From Alicyclobacillus tolerans (GTDB lineage: Bacteria; Bacillota; Bacilli; Alicyclobacillales; Alicyclobacillaceae): a DNA stretch of 49,728 bases. The stretch's first letter is position 1. Each line of letters begins with the position of its first letter. The stretch is from positions 1 to 49,728 of the forward strand of contig NZ_JAJFNK010000037.1 in NCBI RefSeq assembly GCF_021739485.1. The letters run 5' to 3'. Position numbers and translations under genes: made by a program. The notes below the pieces were generated by a model, which was given only the letters and a program-made list of their open reading frames with translations, did not search any database and had not been told where the DNA came from. Below are positions 8,206-14,966 of the stretch, piece after piece.

Positions 8206-8937
8206 ATGCGGCGAACGGACACTCATTACCACTTGGACCAGGTTCCCGACCCACTGGGGTTGCTTCACCGTTGCGAACGCGATCAATTGGCCCTGATTAC
8301 TCCTTCCATGAACCCCGCCTCGTATCGAGAACTGTTGGCCTTGCAGGCTAAAAGCTCAACCATTTTGCAGGTTGCCTGCGGCTTGCATCCGGAATCCATC
8401 CATGCCGATGAAGAGATTGAGGAAGCTCTGAATCTAGCTCGAACGGCCCAAGCCGTCGGAGAGGTCGGGCTTCCGGGTTATGAGCGCAAAGTTACAAAAC
8501 GGGACGTTCAGGTGTTTACGAAGTTTTGCCGCGTTGCTGCGGACGAAAATAAAGCGCTCATTGTGCACGCGGTTCACGACCAGGCGGAACCCGCCTTGGA
8601 GGTGATGCTCGACTGCGGAGTGCGCAAGGCAGTGTTCCATTGGCTCAAAGCCAACGCACGGGTGGCTTCGAGGATTGTCGCTTGCGGCTACATGGTATCT
8701 GTGACGCCTGAGGTCACGTACAGGAAACGCGATCAAGACCTGCTGCGTTTGATTCCGAAGTCCCAGCTTTTACTGGAAACGGACGGCCCCTGGGAACACC
8801 AAGGGCCATATCAGGGAAAGGCATCCATTCCCCATTGGATTGACGACGCGGCGCAGTACGCTGCGGCTGTTTACGGGTGTTCCCTGTCCAGTTGGTGGGA
8901 GCAGCACGAGCAAAACGTAGACCGCCTCTTCTTTTGA
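8206..8937 (+). CDS. TatD-family metal-dependent hydrolase
   Basis: A 243-residue TIM-barrel amidohydrolase-like protein. Metal-site motifs are visible in order: DTHYHLD (His-x-His), CGLHPES, VGEVGLPG (bridging Glu), IVHAVHDQAE (His), VFHWLKA (His) and LLETDGPW (Asp). TatD proteins are Mg-dependent 3'-5' nucleases or phosphoesterases; some relatives act on other substrates. The protein is slightly short against the usual 255-265 residues, and VHAVHD replaces the more common VHxRxA, so it belongs to a divergent subgroup often labelled TatD-like or QatD-like in sequence collections. ATG 8206 follows AAGGAGGG at good spacing. No neighbouring genes suggest a defence island. Confidence 0.85.
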   Translation: MRRTDTHYHLDQVPDPLGLLHRCERDQLALITPSMNPASYRELLALQAKSSTILQVACGLHPESIHADEEIEEALNLARTAQAVGEVGLPGYERKVTKRDVQVFTKFCRVAADENKALIVHAVHDQAEPALEVMLDCGVRKAVFHWLKANARVASRIVACGYMVSVTPEVTYRKRDQDLLRLIPKSQLLLETDGPWEHQGPYQGKASIPHWIDDAAQYAAAVYGCSLSSWWEQHEQNVDRLFF

Positions 8938-9045
8938 ACGTGCAACAACAAACCTCCTAGTGCGATGCGAGGTACCTTGATTGGACATAAAAATTGTCCG
9001 GCTTGACTACTCTGAATGGTCGTTGTACCTATCCTTATCTCTTAC

Positions 9046-9070
9046 GCCGGATAACCGCTTGTCATCCGGC
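9046..9070. terminator. Stem-loop between convergent tatD-like and trhO genes
   Basis: GCCGGAT (9046-9052) pairs with ATCCGGC (9064-9070), overlapping the 3' end of trhO. No clear T-run follows in either direction, so termination is only inferred. Confidence 0.3.
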
Positions 9071-9955
9071 AGACTGCGCGGCGTCCCTGCATTGCTCCGA
9101 ACAGAACCTTTGATGTTTCTTTTCACATTCCGGGCAGCAGATGTGCTGCAGGTGGCAGCGTGGATTCGCACAGTTGACGTATGTGTCTTCTGGGGTTCCG
9201 CAATGGTAGCAGTGCCCGACAATCACGTCTTCGACTTGGTTCACGTTGACAGAAATCCTTTCGTCAAACACGTAGCATTTTCCGTCAAACAAAGCCCCTT
9301 TGACTTCTGGGTCTTTTCCGTAAGTGACAATTCCGCCGTGTAGTTGCGAGACGTCCTGAAATCCTTCTTGAAGAAAAAAACCGGATAGCTTTTCGCAACG
9401 AATCCCGCCAGTGCAGTACATTAACACCGGTTTTTCTTTGAATTCGCCGAGGTTGTTCCGAATCCATTCGGGGAACTCCCGGAATGCCCTGACCTTCGGA
9501 CGGATTGCGTTGCGAAAGTGCCCGATGTCGTACTCATATTCGTTTCGCCCGTCAATGACCAGGACGTCTTCGGATTGAATTTTTTCAAAAAACTCCCTTG
9601 GCGACAGGTGTTTTCCTGTCATTTCCCAGGGGTGGATGTCCTGATCGAGTCGCATAGTGACAATTTCGCGTTTTGGGCGAACAAACATTTTTTTAAAAGC
9701 ATGTTTTTCGGACTCGTCTATCTTAAATTCCATGTCTTGAAAACGCGGATCTGATTTTAGGCTCTCCATGTAGCGATCCGTTTGTTCTACGGTGCCGGAT
9801 ACGGTTCCGTTAATTCCTTCCGGGGCTACGAGAATGCGGCCGCGCAGTCCGAGTTCCTTGCAAAACTCGAGGTGCTCTTTGGCGTAAGATTCGTAATTGG
9901 CAATGGGAACATACTTGTAAAACAGCAGTATTCTGTACGGCTTTAGCTCAGACAC
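9062..9955 (-). CDS. trhO: tRNA uridine(34) hydroxylase TrhO (rhodanese family, YbfQ/YceA)
   Basis: 297 residues. An N-terminal ferredoxin-like domain ([25 protein letters not shown]) precedes a rhodanese domain with [15 protein letters not shown] and the active-site loop [10 protein letters not shown], then a C-terminal cysteine cluster ([36 protein letters not shown]) likely to bind zinc. Family members catalyse oxygen-dependent 5-hydroxylation of U34 in tRNAs that later carry mo5U-type modifications. All three parts and the catalytic cysteine are intact. GTG 9955 follows AGGTGGATGAG. A palindrome lies in its upstream region. Identification is firm. Confidence 0.93.
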   Translation of the reverse strand: MSELKPYRILLFYKYVPIANYESYAKEHLEFCKELGLRGRILVAPEGINGTVSGTVEQTDRYMESLKSDPRFQDMEFKIDESEKHAFKKMFVRPKREIVTMRLDQDIHPWEMTGKHLSPREFFEKIQSEDVLVIDGRNEYEYDIGHFRNAIRPKVRAFREFPEWIRNNLGEFKEKPVLMYCTGGIRCEKLSGFFLQEGFQDVSQLHGGIVTYGKDPEVKGALFDGKCYVFDERISVNVNQVEDVIVGHCYHCGTPEDTYVNCANPRCHLQHICCPECEKKHQRFCSEQCRDAAQSAG

Positions 9956-9983
9956 AACTCATCCACCTGTGAATTTTATTTTT

Positions 9984-10009
9984 TGTGCGCATGTTGCACC
10001 TTGCGCACA
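9984..10009. promoter_or_regulatory. Inverted repeat in the trhO upstream region
   Basis: TGTGCGCA (9984-9991) and TGCGCACA (10002-10009) form a perfect 8-bp inverted repeat with a 10-base gap, 29 bases before the trhO start codon. It could be an operator or a leader hairpin. Confidence 0.45.
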
Positions 10010-10136
10010 GGTTACGCACTTACGTTCCTCATGTCTCGTTTCATAGTAGCAAATTCTCTATGCTGCAGAAAAGCGCGGATTTGCTTGGAATAACACGGGA
10101 ATACTTGGATTGCTTGATTAAGCAGGAGGGGTTCTC

Positions 10137-10184
10137 GTGACTAGAAAGGGTGCCTTGGGCTTTATCGGAGTCTTGAGAGTGTAA
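10137..10184 (+). CDS. Possible 15-residue leader peptide
   Basis: GTG 10137 follows a strong AGGAGGGG (10123-10130) and opens a 15-codon frame, MTRKGALGFIGVLRV, ending at TAA 10182-10184. A long hairpin begins 21 bases later and a small gene 84 bases later. The spacing is that of a translated leader. Apart from the strong binding site and this layout there is nothing to prove translation. Confidence 0.3.
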   Translation: MTRKGALGFIGVLRV

Positions 10185-10205
10185 TGTTTGCAAAACGGGG
10201 GAAGA

Positions 10206-10235
10206 CTTCAAACGAAGGGGTTCCCTTCTTTGAAG
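10206..10235 (+). promoter_or_regulatory. Long hairpin between leader ORF and small gene
   Basis: CTTCAAA (10206-10212) pairs with TTTGAAG (10229-10235), and inside it GAAGGG pairs with CCCTTC around a three-base loop, giving 13 bp with one bulged C. No T-run follows, so it is more likely an RNA structural element than a terminator. Confidence 0.5.
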
Positions 10236-10268
10236 CTCGAAGTTTCACAAGGAAACGAGGACAAAACC

Positions 10269-10442
10269 ATGTTTTATTGCTTGATGTGCGAGTGCTTAAT
10301 GGAAGATTCAGAACTTCTGACGCGCGTGTTCAAATCTGGACGCTGTCAATTAGACGGTGAAAGATACCGCATGGGGATTTGCAGGAGTCACAGGCTTCTC
10401 GATCCTGGTGCGGACAAGAGGCCTGTATCGCGTATGGGATGA
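10269..10442 (+). CDS. Small Cys-containing protein, possibly the first part of a frameshifted gene
   Basis: ATG 10269 follows GGAAACGAGGAC and encodes 57 residues starting MFYCLMCECLMEDSELLTRV with a second basic half (RYRMGICRSHRLLDPG). Three cysteines in CLMCEC, two more Cys and a His could make a small zinc site. A second frame that overlaps it and runs to 10581 reads GLYRVWDESDFRDFLWHRR and LSRANQRIDSVSTLYGI, which looks like genuine amphipathic protein. The two may be one gene of about 104 residues broken by a frameshift (natural or a sequencing error), or the second frame may be noise. I do not recognise either part. Confidence 0.4.
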   Translation: MFYCLMCECLMEDSELLTRVFKSGRCQLDGERYRMGICRSHRLLDPGADKRPVSRMG

Positions 10443-10638
10443 AAGCGATTTCCGCGATTTTCTGTGGCATCGTCGATTAGCGAGAGAAGGCGCGAGACAA
10501 GTGCTTTCGTTTCGTGAACACCTGTCTCGGGCCAATCAACGCATAGATAGTGTGTCTACGTTGTACGGTATTGACGTATGAAGTTACAACGGAACAATCC
10601 ATATTCAAGCTAATAAGTCGTATCGTTGAGAGATGCAA

Positions 10639-11607
10639 TCAGACACCAGGGACCCAGCCTTCTAACCTTGCGACGTCGGACTCTTGGCCCGACAGGAATG
10701 CAGGGCGTTCAAACAAGCCCCCTCGTTCATCGTGCTCCTTCATCCAGGTTACGCAAGCCATTGCGTCCTCTTCGTCTGACCGAGAGCCGTAATTGTAAAG
10801 GGTCGGGTACACTTCGGTTAGAACATGGTGCAATGACGTTGGACTCCAACCATCGAACGGCCAACAGAAAATCGGAATGTCTTTATGCTTGGAGAACAAC
10901 AGTAGTTGATGAAGGTAACTGATCCCGTAAAGTGCCTGTAGTCCGACGCTGCCGTTTCCTCCGATTTGATAAATGGATTTCATCGTTTTTCCTTTGAGTT
11001 TCTGGCTGTATTCTTCGACAAGCCGTTTCTCTTGGAATCCCTCACCAAAGGGGAAACTAGGTTTTGTGACTTGCGTTTGGAAATTAGGCCCCCAAAACGG
11101 CCCTCCGCGATAATCCTCGAGGTAATTCTGACTGAACCAGCGATTTACCGATTCAGCCCATTCTCGTGGCAACGAACATCCTTGAAACGCGTCTTCAAGC
11201 CAGTTCAGCGCACTTGTGGCAAACGAGGCCCCATCGTACTTGTTGGCGAGTTGACGATACAGAGCAGGGGGGATGGGTTCTCCTGGCTGGGGGATACCTT
11301 CATGAGGTATCCTGAGCCACTGCAGTAGTGTATACCAGTTTCCCCAAGGTGTATTAGTTAGTGTCTGGAAAAAACCACTGGGAAAACTGTAGGAATGGTC
11401 GAAGCCAAAGAGTACTCTCTGTCCCGCGGACGTCGCGAGGTCTAGTAACGTGGCCATTTCAATCCATAGCTCGACCCGAGACAGGTCTTTAATGACTGTA
11501 TGTTTGTCGGTTGCTCGGTCGTAGATGGCCAACACAATATGCTTCCGTTGCTCTCTGACTGGAGAGCTTGCGCTATAGTCTGCAAATGCGTAGACGTCAA
11601 AAGTCAT
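10639..11607 (-). CDS. Conserved-looking protein of unknown function, possible RNase H-like fold
   Basis: 322 residues without signal peptide or membrane segments. The N-terminus reads DVYAFADYSAS, and about residue 67 comes VLFGFDHSYSFPSGF; later parts include SFPFGEGFQEKRLVEEY, IGGNGSVGLQALYGI, FCWPFDGW and SRSDEEDAMACV. Acidic residues near the start of beta strands (FADYS, GFDHSYS) and a late acidic cluster (DEEDA) resemble the active-site layout of RNase H-fold nucleases and of bacterial proteins with an FVDWSA start that I recall as uncharacterised. That link is an inference. ATG 11607 is preceded by AGAGGTGT. The gene stands alone beside the tRNA-like element. Confidence 0.7.
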   Translation of the reverse strand: MTFDVYAFADYSASSPVREQRKHIVLAIYDRATDKHTVIKDLSRVELWIEMATLLDLATSAGQRVLFGFDHSYSFPSGFFQTLTNTPWGNWYTLLQWLRIPHEGIPQPGEPIPPALYRQLANKYDGASFATSALNWLEDAFQGCSLPREWAESVNRWFSQNYLEDYRGGPFWGPNFQTQVTKPSFPFGEGFQEKRLVEEYSQKLKGKTMKSIYQIGGNGSVGLQALYGISYLHQLLLFSKHKDIPIFCWPFDGWSPTSLHHVLTEVYPTLYNYGSRSDEEDAMACVTWMKEHDERGGLFERPAFLSGQESDVARLEGWVPGV

Positions 11608-11883
11608 ATAGACACCTCTATTAAAGAAATCACTCTATTCGAACTTGACCCTCCTCAGTTACCCAGAACACCTCAAACGGCAACGTCTGCTTCAACCACG
11701 TGATGCGGCCGTGCGATGGATGATGATGAACTTCTCGAGGGCTGTGTATGGCGATGGGATTTCTCGTTGAGATGTGGCTTTTAAAACGGTTCTCCGTGTC
11801 ATCGTCGAATCCTCTCCTTGTTGGTCAGATTCGACCGACCCATGCGACAGATTCGTTGCGACAGACTTATATACAGAAATCGC

Positions 11884-11906
11884 CCGAAACGACAGACTCG
11901 TTTCGG
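11884..11906 (-). terminator. Hairpin downstream of the tRNA-like element
   Basis: On the minus strand CCGAAACGA pairs perfectly with TCGTTTCGG around a five-base loop, 27 bases after the CCA end of the tRNA-like element. The following GCGATTTCTGTATATAAG is only moderately T-rich. It could terminate a transcript carrying the element. Confidence 0.45.
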
Positions 11907-11933
11907 ACGACTTTCACCGAACAAACCCTTGTG

Positions 11934-12018
11934 TGGTGCGGAGAACTGAACTTGAACCGGTACGGGGATTACTCCCCGACAGGTTACAAGTCTGGTGCTG
12001 CCGCAATAACTTCCCCGC
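11934..12018 (-). tRNA. tRNA-like element, anticodon loop reads UGU (Thr), with long variable arm; degenerate or divergent
   Basis: On the minus strand an 85-base sequence has tRNA order: acceptor strand GCGGGGA (12018-12012) pairing with TCTCCGC (11944-11938) over 7 bp including one G-U; a weak D arm; anticodon loop CTTGTAA (anticodon TGT); a perfect variable-arm hairpin CGGGGA/TCCCCG; T loop TTCAAGT; discriminator A and encoded CCA. The stretch AGCACC-GACTTGTAA resembles ordinary bacterial tRNA-Thr(UGU). Oddities: the anticodon stem keeps only three central pairs, the T stem has a C-A mismatch and G-U in place of G53-C61, and tRNA-Thr should not have a long variable arm. It may be a decayed tRNA, a specialised tRNA, or a tRNA mimic. 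No other tRNA was seen nearby. Confidence 0.55.
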
Positions 12019-12022
12019 GGAG

Positions 12023-12071
12023 TATAACTTGGCCGCATTTATAGCTTGGCCACACTATAGCTTGGCCGCAT
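12023..12071. repeat. Three 16-bp imperfect direct repeats next to the tRNA-like element
   Basis: TATAACTTGGCCGCAT (12023-12038), TATAGCTTGGCCACAC (12040-12055) and TATAGCTTGGCCGCAT (12056-12071) follow each other at 17- and 16-bp periods. On the minus strand the unit reads ATGCGGCCAAGTTATA, and the first bases of the tRNA-like element (GCGGGGAAGTTAT) resemble a fourth unit. The array lies directly after the stop codon of the propeller-protein gene. Confidence 0.7.
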
Positions 12072-12074
12072 TCG

Positions 12075-13076
12075 TTACAACTTGATGGTCACCGTCCCGC
12101 TCTGAGTGACGTCGAACAAAGCGTTGCTCGAGATGAGAATCTGCGATCCGCTCGGGTAATTGACGGTTTTGTTTGTTGTCAGGTCGGTGTACGACGATGT
12201 CGTGCACAGTAAAACGTGGCCGTCTTGTGCAATGTAGATTTGATTGGGCTGGACTGGCTGGCTTAGAGTTACGACCTGTTGCGGCGTGCCTCCATCCGTG
12301 TATTTGTATACGGCCGTGACCATGTTGCTGCTGTTTAGCATTCCGTAGTAAAGCGTGTTGTCGAGTACGCGCAGCAGCGTGCTGTCGCGTTGGATGAGAT
12401 TGGTCTGACCATTTTTATAGTCGAGCACGTTCGGGGTTCCGGCCGCGAAATCTTGGAAAAACAACAGCCCCGTCGTGGACGTAACCCCAATGTTCGAGAC
12501 ATACCGACCGCCTAGAGAGACTTGGCTCATGTTTCCGTTGGTGTCAAAATGGTACAGGTCCGAAGACGAATGGTCCGCAATCAGAACATAGACATCGTTC
12601 GTATACTGGCTGTAAGTCACCTTCTGGAATGTGGCCGTCGGTGAAAAGCCTGCAAAGTCCTTAATGAGCCGGACGTTGTTGGTTGAAATGGTGATCGTGC
12701 TCAATCGCAGGTCTTTTAATCCCCCGTTTAAGGCCTCAGTGCCAATAAACAAACTGCCGTTCCGGATCCAACTGATAAACAAGGGCGTGAAATTCAGTTG
12801 GAGAGTATAGATGTCTTTATTGGTGGATACGTCACGAACGTGAAGCACGTTCTTCGGATCGATGTACGCAAACATTGTGCCGTCCGAAGACACCGCGATT
12901 TCCTGCGAGTTGAGCAGCGAGACTCCCGTCAGTTTGTTGGTTACGACCGGTTGCTGCACTTGTTGTTGAATCGACTGTTTTTTCGACGCCAAGATGCCGT
13001 TGTAGTGCCCAAACACCCCTAATTCTGCGCCGGTAATGACGGCGAGTGCCAAAACGTATCGGGTCCATTTCTTCAA
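12075..13076 (-). CDS. Secreted or membrane-anchored beta-propeller-like hypothetical protein
   Basis: 333 residues: a basic start (MKKWTRYVLALAV), a hydrophobic segment to about residue 22 that acts as signal or anchor, a Gln-rich linker (QSIQQQVQQP), then about 280 residues of repeated four-strand units such as SQEIAVSSDGTMFAYID, NVLHVRDVSTNKDIYTL, DLYHFDTNGNMSQVSL and QIYIAQDGHVLLCT. The pattern suggests an extracytoplasmic propeller of WD40 or TolB type, but no specific family is recognised. It is the second gene of an operon: 21 bases separate it from the glycosidase gene upstream, and AGGAGATTA lies before its start. Function unknown; context suggests a cell-envelope or polysaccharide role. 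Confidence 0.75.
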   Translation of the reverse strand: MKKWTRYVLALAVITGAELGVFGHYNGILASKKQSIQQQVQQPVVTNKLTGVSLLNSQEIAVSSDGTMFAYIDPKNVLHVRDVSTNKDIYTLQLNFTPLFISWIRNGSLFIGTEALNGGLKDLRLSTITISTNNVRLIKDFAGFSPTATFQKVTYSQYTNDVYVLIADHSSSDLYHFDTNGNMSQVSLGGRYVSNIGVTSTTGLLFFQDFAAGTPNVLDYKNGQTNLIQRDSTLLRVLDNTLYYGMLNSSNMVTAVYKYTDGGTPQQVVTLSQPVQPNQIYIAQDGHVLLCTTSSYTDLTTNKTVNYPSGSQILISSNALFDVTQSGTVTIKL

Positions 13077-13097
13077 AGCAGTAATCTCCTCCGCTAA

Positions 13098-14057
13098 TTA
13101 AGGCATGACGACAAGCGCGGTGGCAACTTCCCGTTCGCCGAGCACATCAGAGGGTTCATTCACCAGTTTACCGTTGTAAACCATGGTCGTAGAAGAGCCT
13201 CCATCGAGATTAGCAGCCACTTGAGCGCCGTAGTGAAGCATCAGTTGTGCCATGTCCTGTAGTGATGCGCCCAGGTTGTTGGGACCGTGGATGAACCGAC
13301 CGTCGGTTACGACCAAGAGAATCGTGCCGTTGGCTGTTTGACCAATGGCTGTGCGCGGCGCGTATCCCCATCCGCCGGTTCCCTGAATCATGTCCCGACC
13401 GTTTTGCACGAGAACAGGTCCAAACGACAGGGCTTCTTGAACCCCGAGTGACTTCAGTTGCGTCAAAGTGTACGAGCCGGCAATCAAGGCTCCTTTTTTC
13501 GTGAGCGCAATCACGGGTTGTTGTGCCGGGTCTGCCTGTATGACCTTGCCGTTCGAGATGGTAATCCCCAATGGGATACCCCCGGTTCCCCGCCAATTTT
13601 TCGTATCTTTAAAGGCTCCGCCGTTCACTCCCGCAACGCCATGGTATTCGGAAACCAATTGACTGACCGTTTGCCCGACATTGCCGGCGTATTTCGTGAC
13701 CGCTACTTGCAGTCGCTGCGGGTCCCGAATCATCATGACTTGTGCAGAAAACGTAGAGGTTTTGTAATTGACAATCTTGATGCTCGAGCTGTTAATGTTG
13801 TTAAAGTTCTGCTGGGTAATTTGAGCGTTGGTCAATCCGCCGGTGTTCATCAGTTGAGGCAAGTGCTTGTTGATTTCCGCCTGGGACAGGGTATACATCG
13901 AAAGTGGGCGCAGCAAGTAACCGTGCATCGACGTGGTAAAGATGTCGATCACGTATCCCCGTAAAGCTGTAAACGGGCCATGAAACAACAGCAGCGAACA
14001 CGACACGTATACATAAATCAACAGCAGGACAGTTCGTCTTATGGCTTTCAGAATCAT
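13098..14057 (-). CDS. Phosphodiester glycosidase (NAGPA-domain) family exoprotein
   Basis: About 319 residues: an N-terminal transmembrane anchor (roughly 8-27) followed by an extracytoplasmic region with the NAGPA fold: YHGVAGVNGGAF, PLGITISNGKV, FGPVLVQNG, YAPRTAIGQTANGTILLVVTDGR, and the signature NLDGGSSTTMVYNGKLVN. Family members cleave sugar phosphodiester bonds; in bacteria they occur near exopolysaccharide and cell-wall genes. The start is unclear: GTG 14060 lies inside the AGGAG, and ATG 14057 is only two bases after it; no better codon follows closely. It is first in a two-gene operon with the propeller-like protein. Confidence 0.85.
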   Translation of the reverse strand: MILKAIRRTVLLLIYVYVSCSLLLFHGPFTALRGYVIDIFTTSMHGYLLRPLSMYTLSQAEINKHLPQLMNTGGLTNAQITQQNFNNINSSSIKIVNYKTSTFSAQVMMIRDPQRLQVAVTKYAGNVGQTVSQLVSEYHGVAGVNGGAFKDTKNWRGTGGIPLGITISNGKVIQADPAQQPVIALTKKGALIAGSYTLTQLKSLGVQEALSFGPVLVQNGRDMIQGTGGWGYAPRTAIGQTANGTILLVVTDGRFIHGPNNLGASLQDMAQLMLHYGAQVAANLDGGSSTTMVYNGKLVNEPSDVLGEREVATALVVMP

Positions 14058-14206
14058 CACTCCTGGACGGACTTGGTGCTTCTAAACATCTAACACCAAA
14101 ACATCAAAAACACTTCAAATTGTAAACAAGCAACAATTGTCAAGCCCCACGAGCCGCAAAATCAGTGTGGTTTTCGACACGACTTCCGACCCTATCATAT
14201 CCTATA

Positions 14207-14236
14207 ACCGAGAAATTTCGTAGGGGATTTCTTGGT
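14207..14236. promoter_or_regulatory. Inverted repeat between divergent operons
   Basis: ACCGAGAAAT (14207-14216) pairs with ATTTCTTGGT (14227-14236) over 10 bp with one G-T. It sits in the 354-base gap between the glycosidase operon and the thioesterase gene and may be an operator. Otherwise the gap holds only a weak promoter (see 14322). Confidence 0.35.
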
Positions 14237-14321
14237 GGGGGCACGATTTTTGGACGGAGTCAAACGGATCCACGAAAAAATCACGCTGTGAACCTCCGGT
14301 CTCGCTGGACTTGACGTCGGC

Positions 14322-14351
14322 TTGACGATGGTTTCCAAAAACGAATACGAT
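14322..14351 (+). promoter_or_regulatory. Putative promoter of the thioesterase gene
   Basis: TTGACG (14322-14327) and TACGAT (14346-14351) with an 18-base spacer lie 60 bases before the thioesterase start. Moderate match. Confidence 0.35.
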
Positions 14352-14411
14352 AGTATTTAGTTTCACATATCAGGGCGGGGAGACCGTGCAGCATATGCAG
14401 GAGTGTGGCAG

Positions 14412-14876
14412 ATGACAAAAGAAGAATTACTCGAGGCCTTGGAGCAGTTTGATTCCGAGGATTTAACTACGGCACTCAAAGCTGCCGAGGCATCCCGCAA
14501 AACGCGGCGCCAGGGAGCCTATTTTTTGCAGAACTTTTTTGAAGAAACGCGCGTCCAAGGGGACGAACGTGGTACAGAAATTACCATGCCCATCACCCCT
14601 TTGGTCATGAATCCGGGGCACATGGCACACGGCGGCGTCATCGCGTTTCTGTGCGACAATGCTATGGGGATGGCGAGCTTTATGGAGAAACAGCGTCCGG
14701 GCGTCACCATGGACCTGACGGTGCGATACCACAAGCCCCTTCGCGGAAGTTTCGCGACTGCACGCGGGGAAGTGGTTTCGTCAGGGTCTCGCATTAACTC
14801 GACTCGGTGCGAGTGCCGGGATGAAACCGGAACGCTGGTGGCTACGGCCACAGGGTCGTTTTATCACTTCCGTTGA
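14412..14876 (+). CDS. PaaI-family hotdog thioesterase
   Basis: 154 residues of the hotdog fold. The active helix reads MNPGHMAHGGVIAFLCDNAMG, with the Asn/His/Gly pattern of PaaI-type acyl-CoA thioesterases, followed by TMDLTVRYHKPLRG and a final GTLVATATGSFYHF. Such enzymes hydrolyse acyl-CoA esters; the acyl group cannot be predicted. The open frame begins at GTG 14403, but AGGAG (14399-14403) overlaps that codon, so ATG 14412 is the start. It is probably co-transcribed with the following reductase, 88 bases downstream, with no terminator between. Confidence 0.88.
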   Translation: MTKEELLEALEQFDSEDLTTALKAAEASRKTRRQGAYFLQNFFEETRVQGDERGTEITMPITPLVMNPGHMAHGGVIAFLCDNAMGMASFMEKQRPGVTMDLTVRYHKPLRGSFATARGEVVSSGSRINSTRCECRDETGTLVATATGSFYHFR

Positions 14877-14883
14877 CTCGATG

Positions 14884-14966
14884 AGGAAAGATGAGCGGTT
14901 GAAACGAAGAACGATGGATTGACACGAAAAATGAAAGATGACCGACCGAAAGGAAAGATGAGCGGT
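14884..14966 (+). repeat. 16-bp direct repeat covering the ribosome binding site of the next gene
   Basis: AGGAAAGATGAGCGGT occurs at 14884-14899 and again at 14951-14966. The second copy carries the binding site and overlaps the GTG start of the reductase gene; the first is followed by a stop codon and starts nothing. It looks like a local duplication of the initiation region. Confidence 0.7.

Noticed and set aside
7919..8254. Minus-strand frame of 111 residues across the 18-bp repeats
   Set aside because: Its apparent repeats (IEKFLA) are only the DNA repeat read in frame, and it overlaps the TatD-like start.
8206..8937. Defence island around the TatD-like gene
   Set aside because: TatD-like proteins occur in the Qat system, but no ATPase, QueC-like or other defence gene flanks it.
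11934..12018. tmRNA or T-box interpretation of the tRNA-like element
   Set aside because: There is no tag ORF or permuted acceptor half, and no T-box sequence; a linear tRNA order with an anticodon loop is present.
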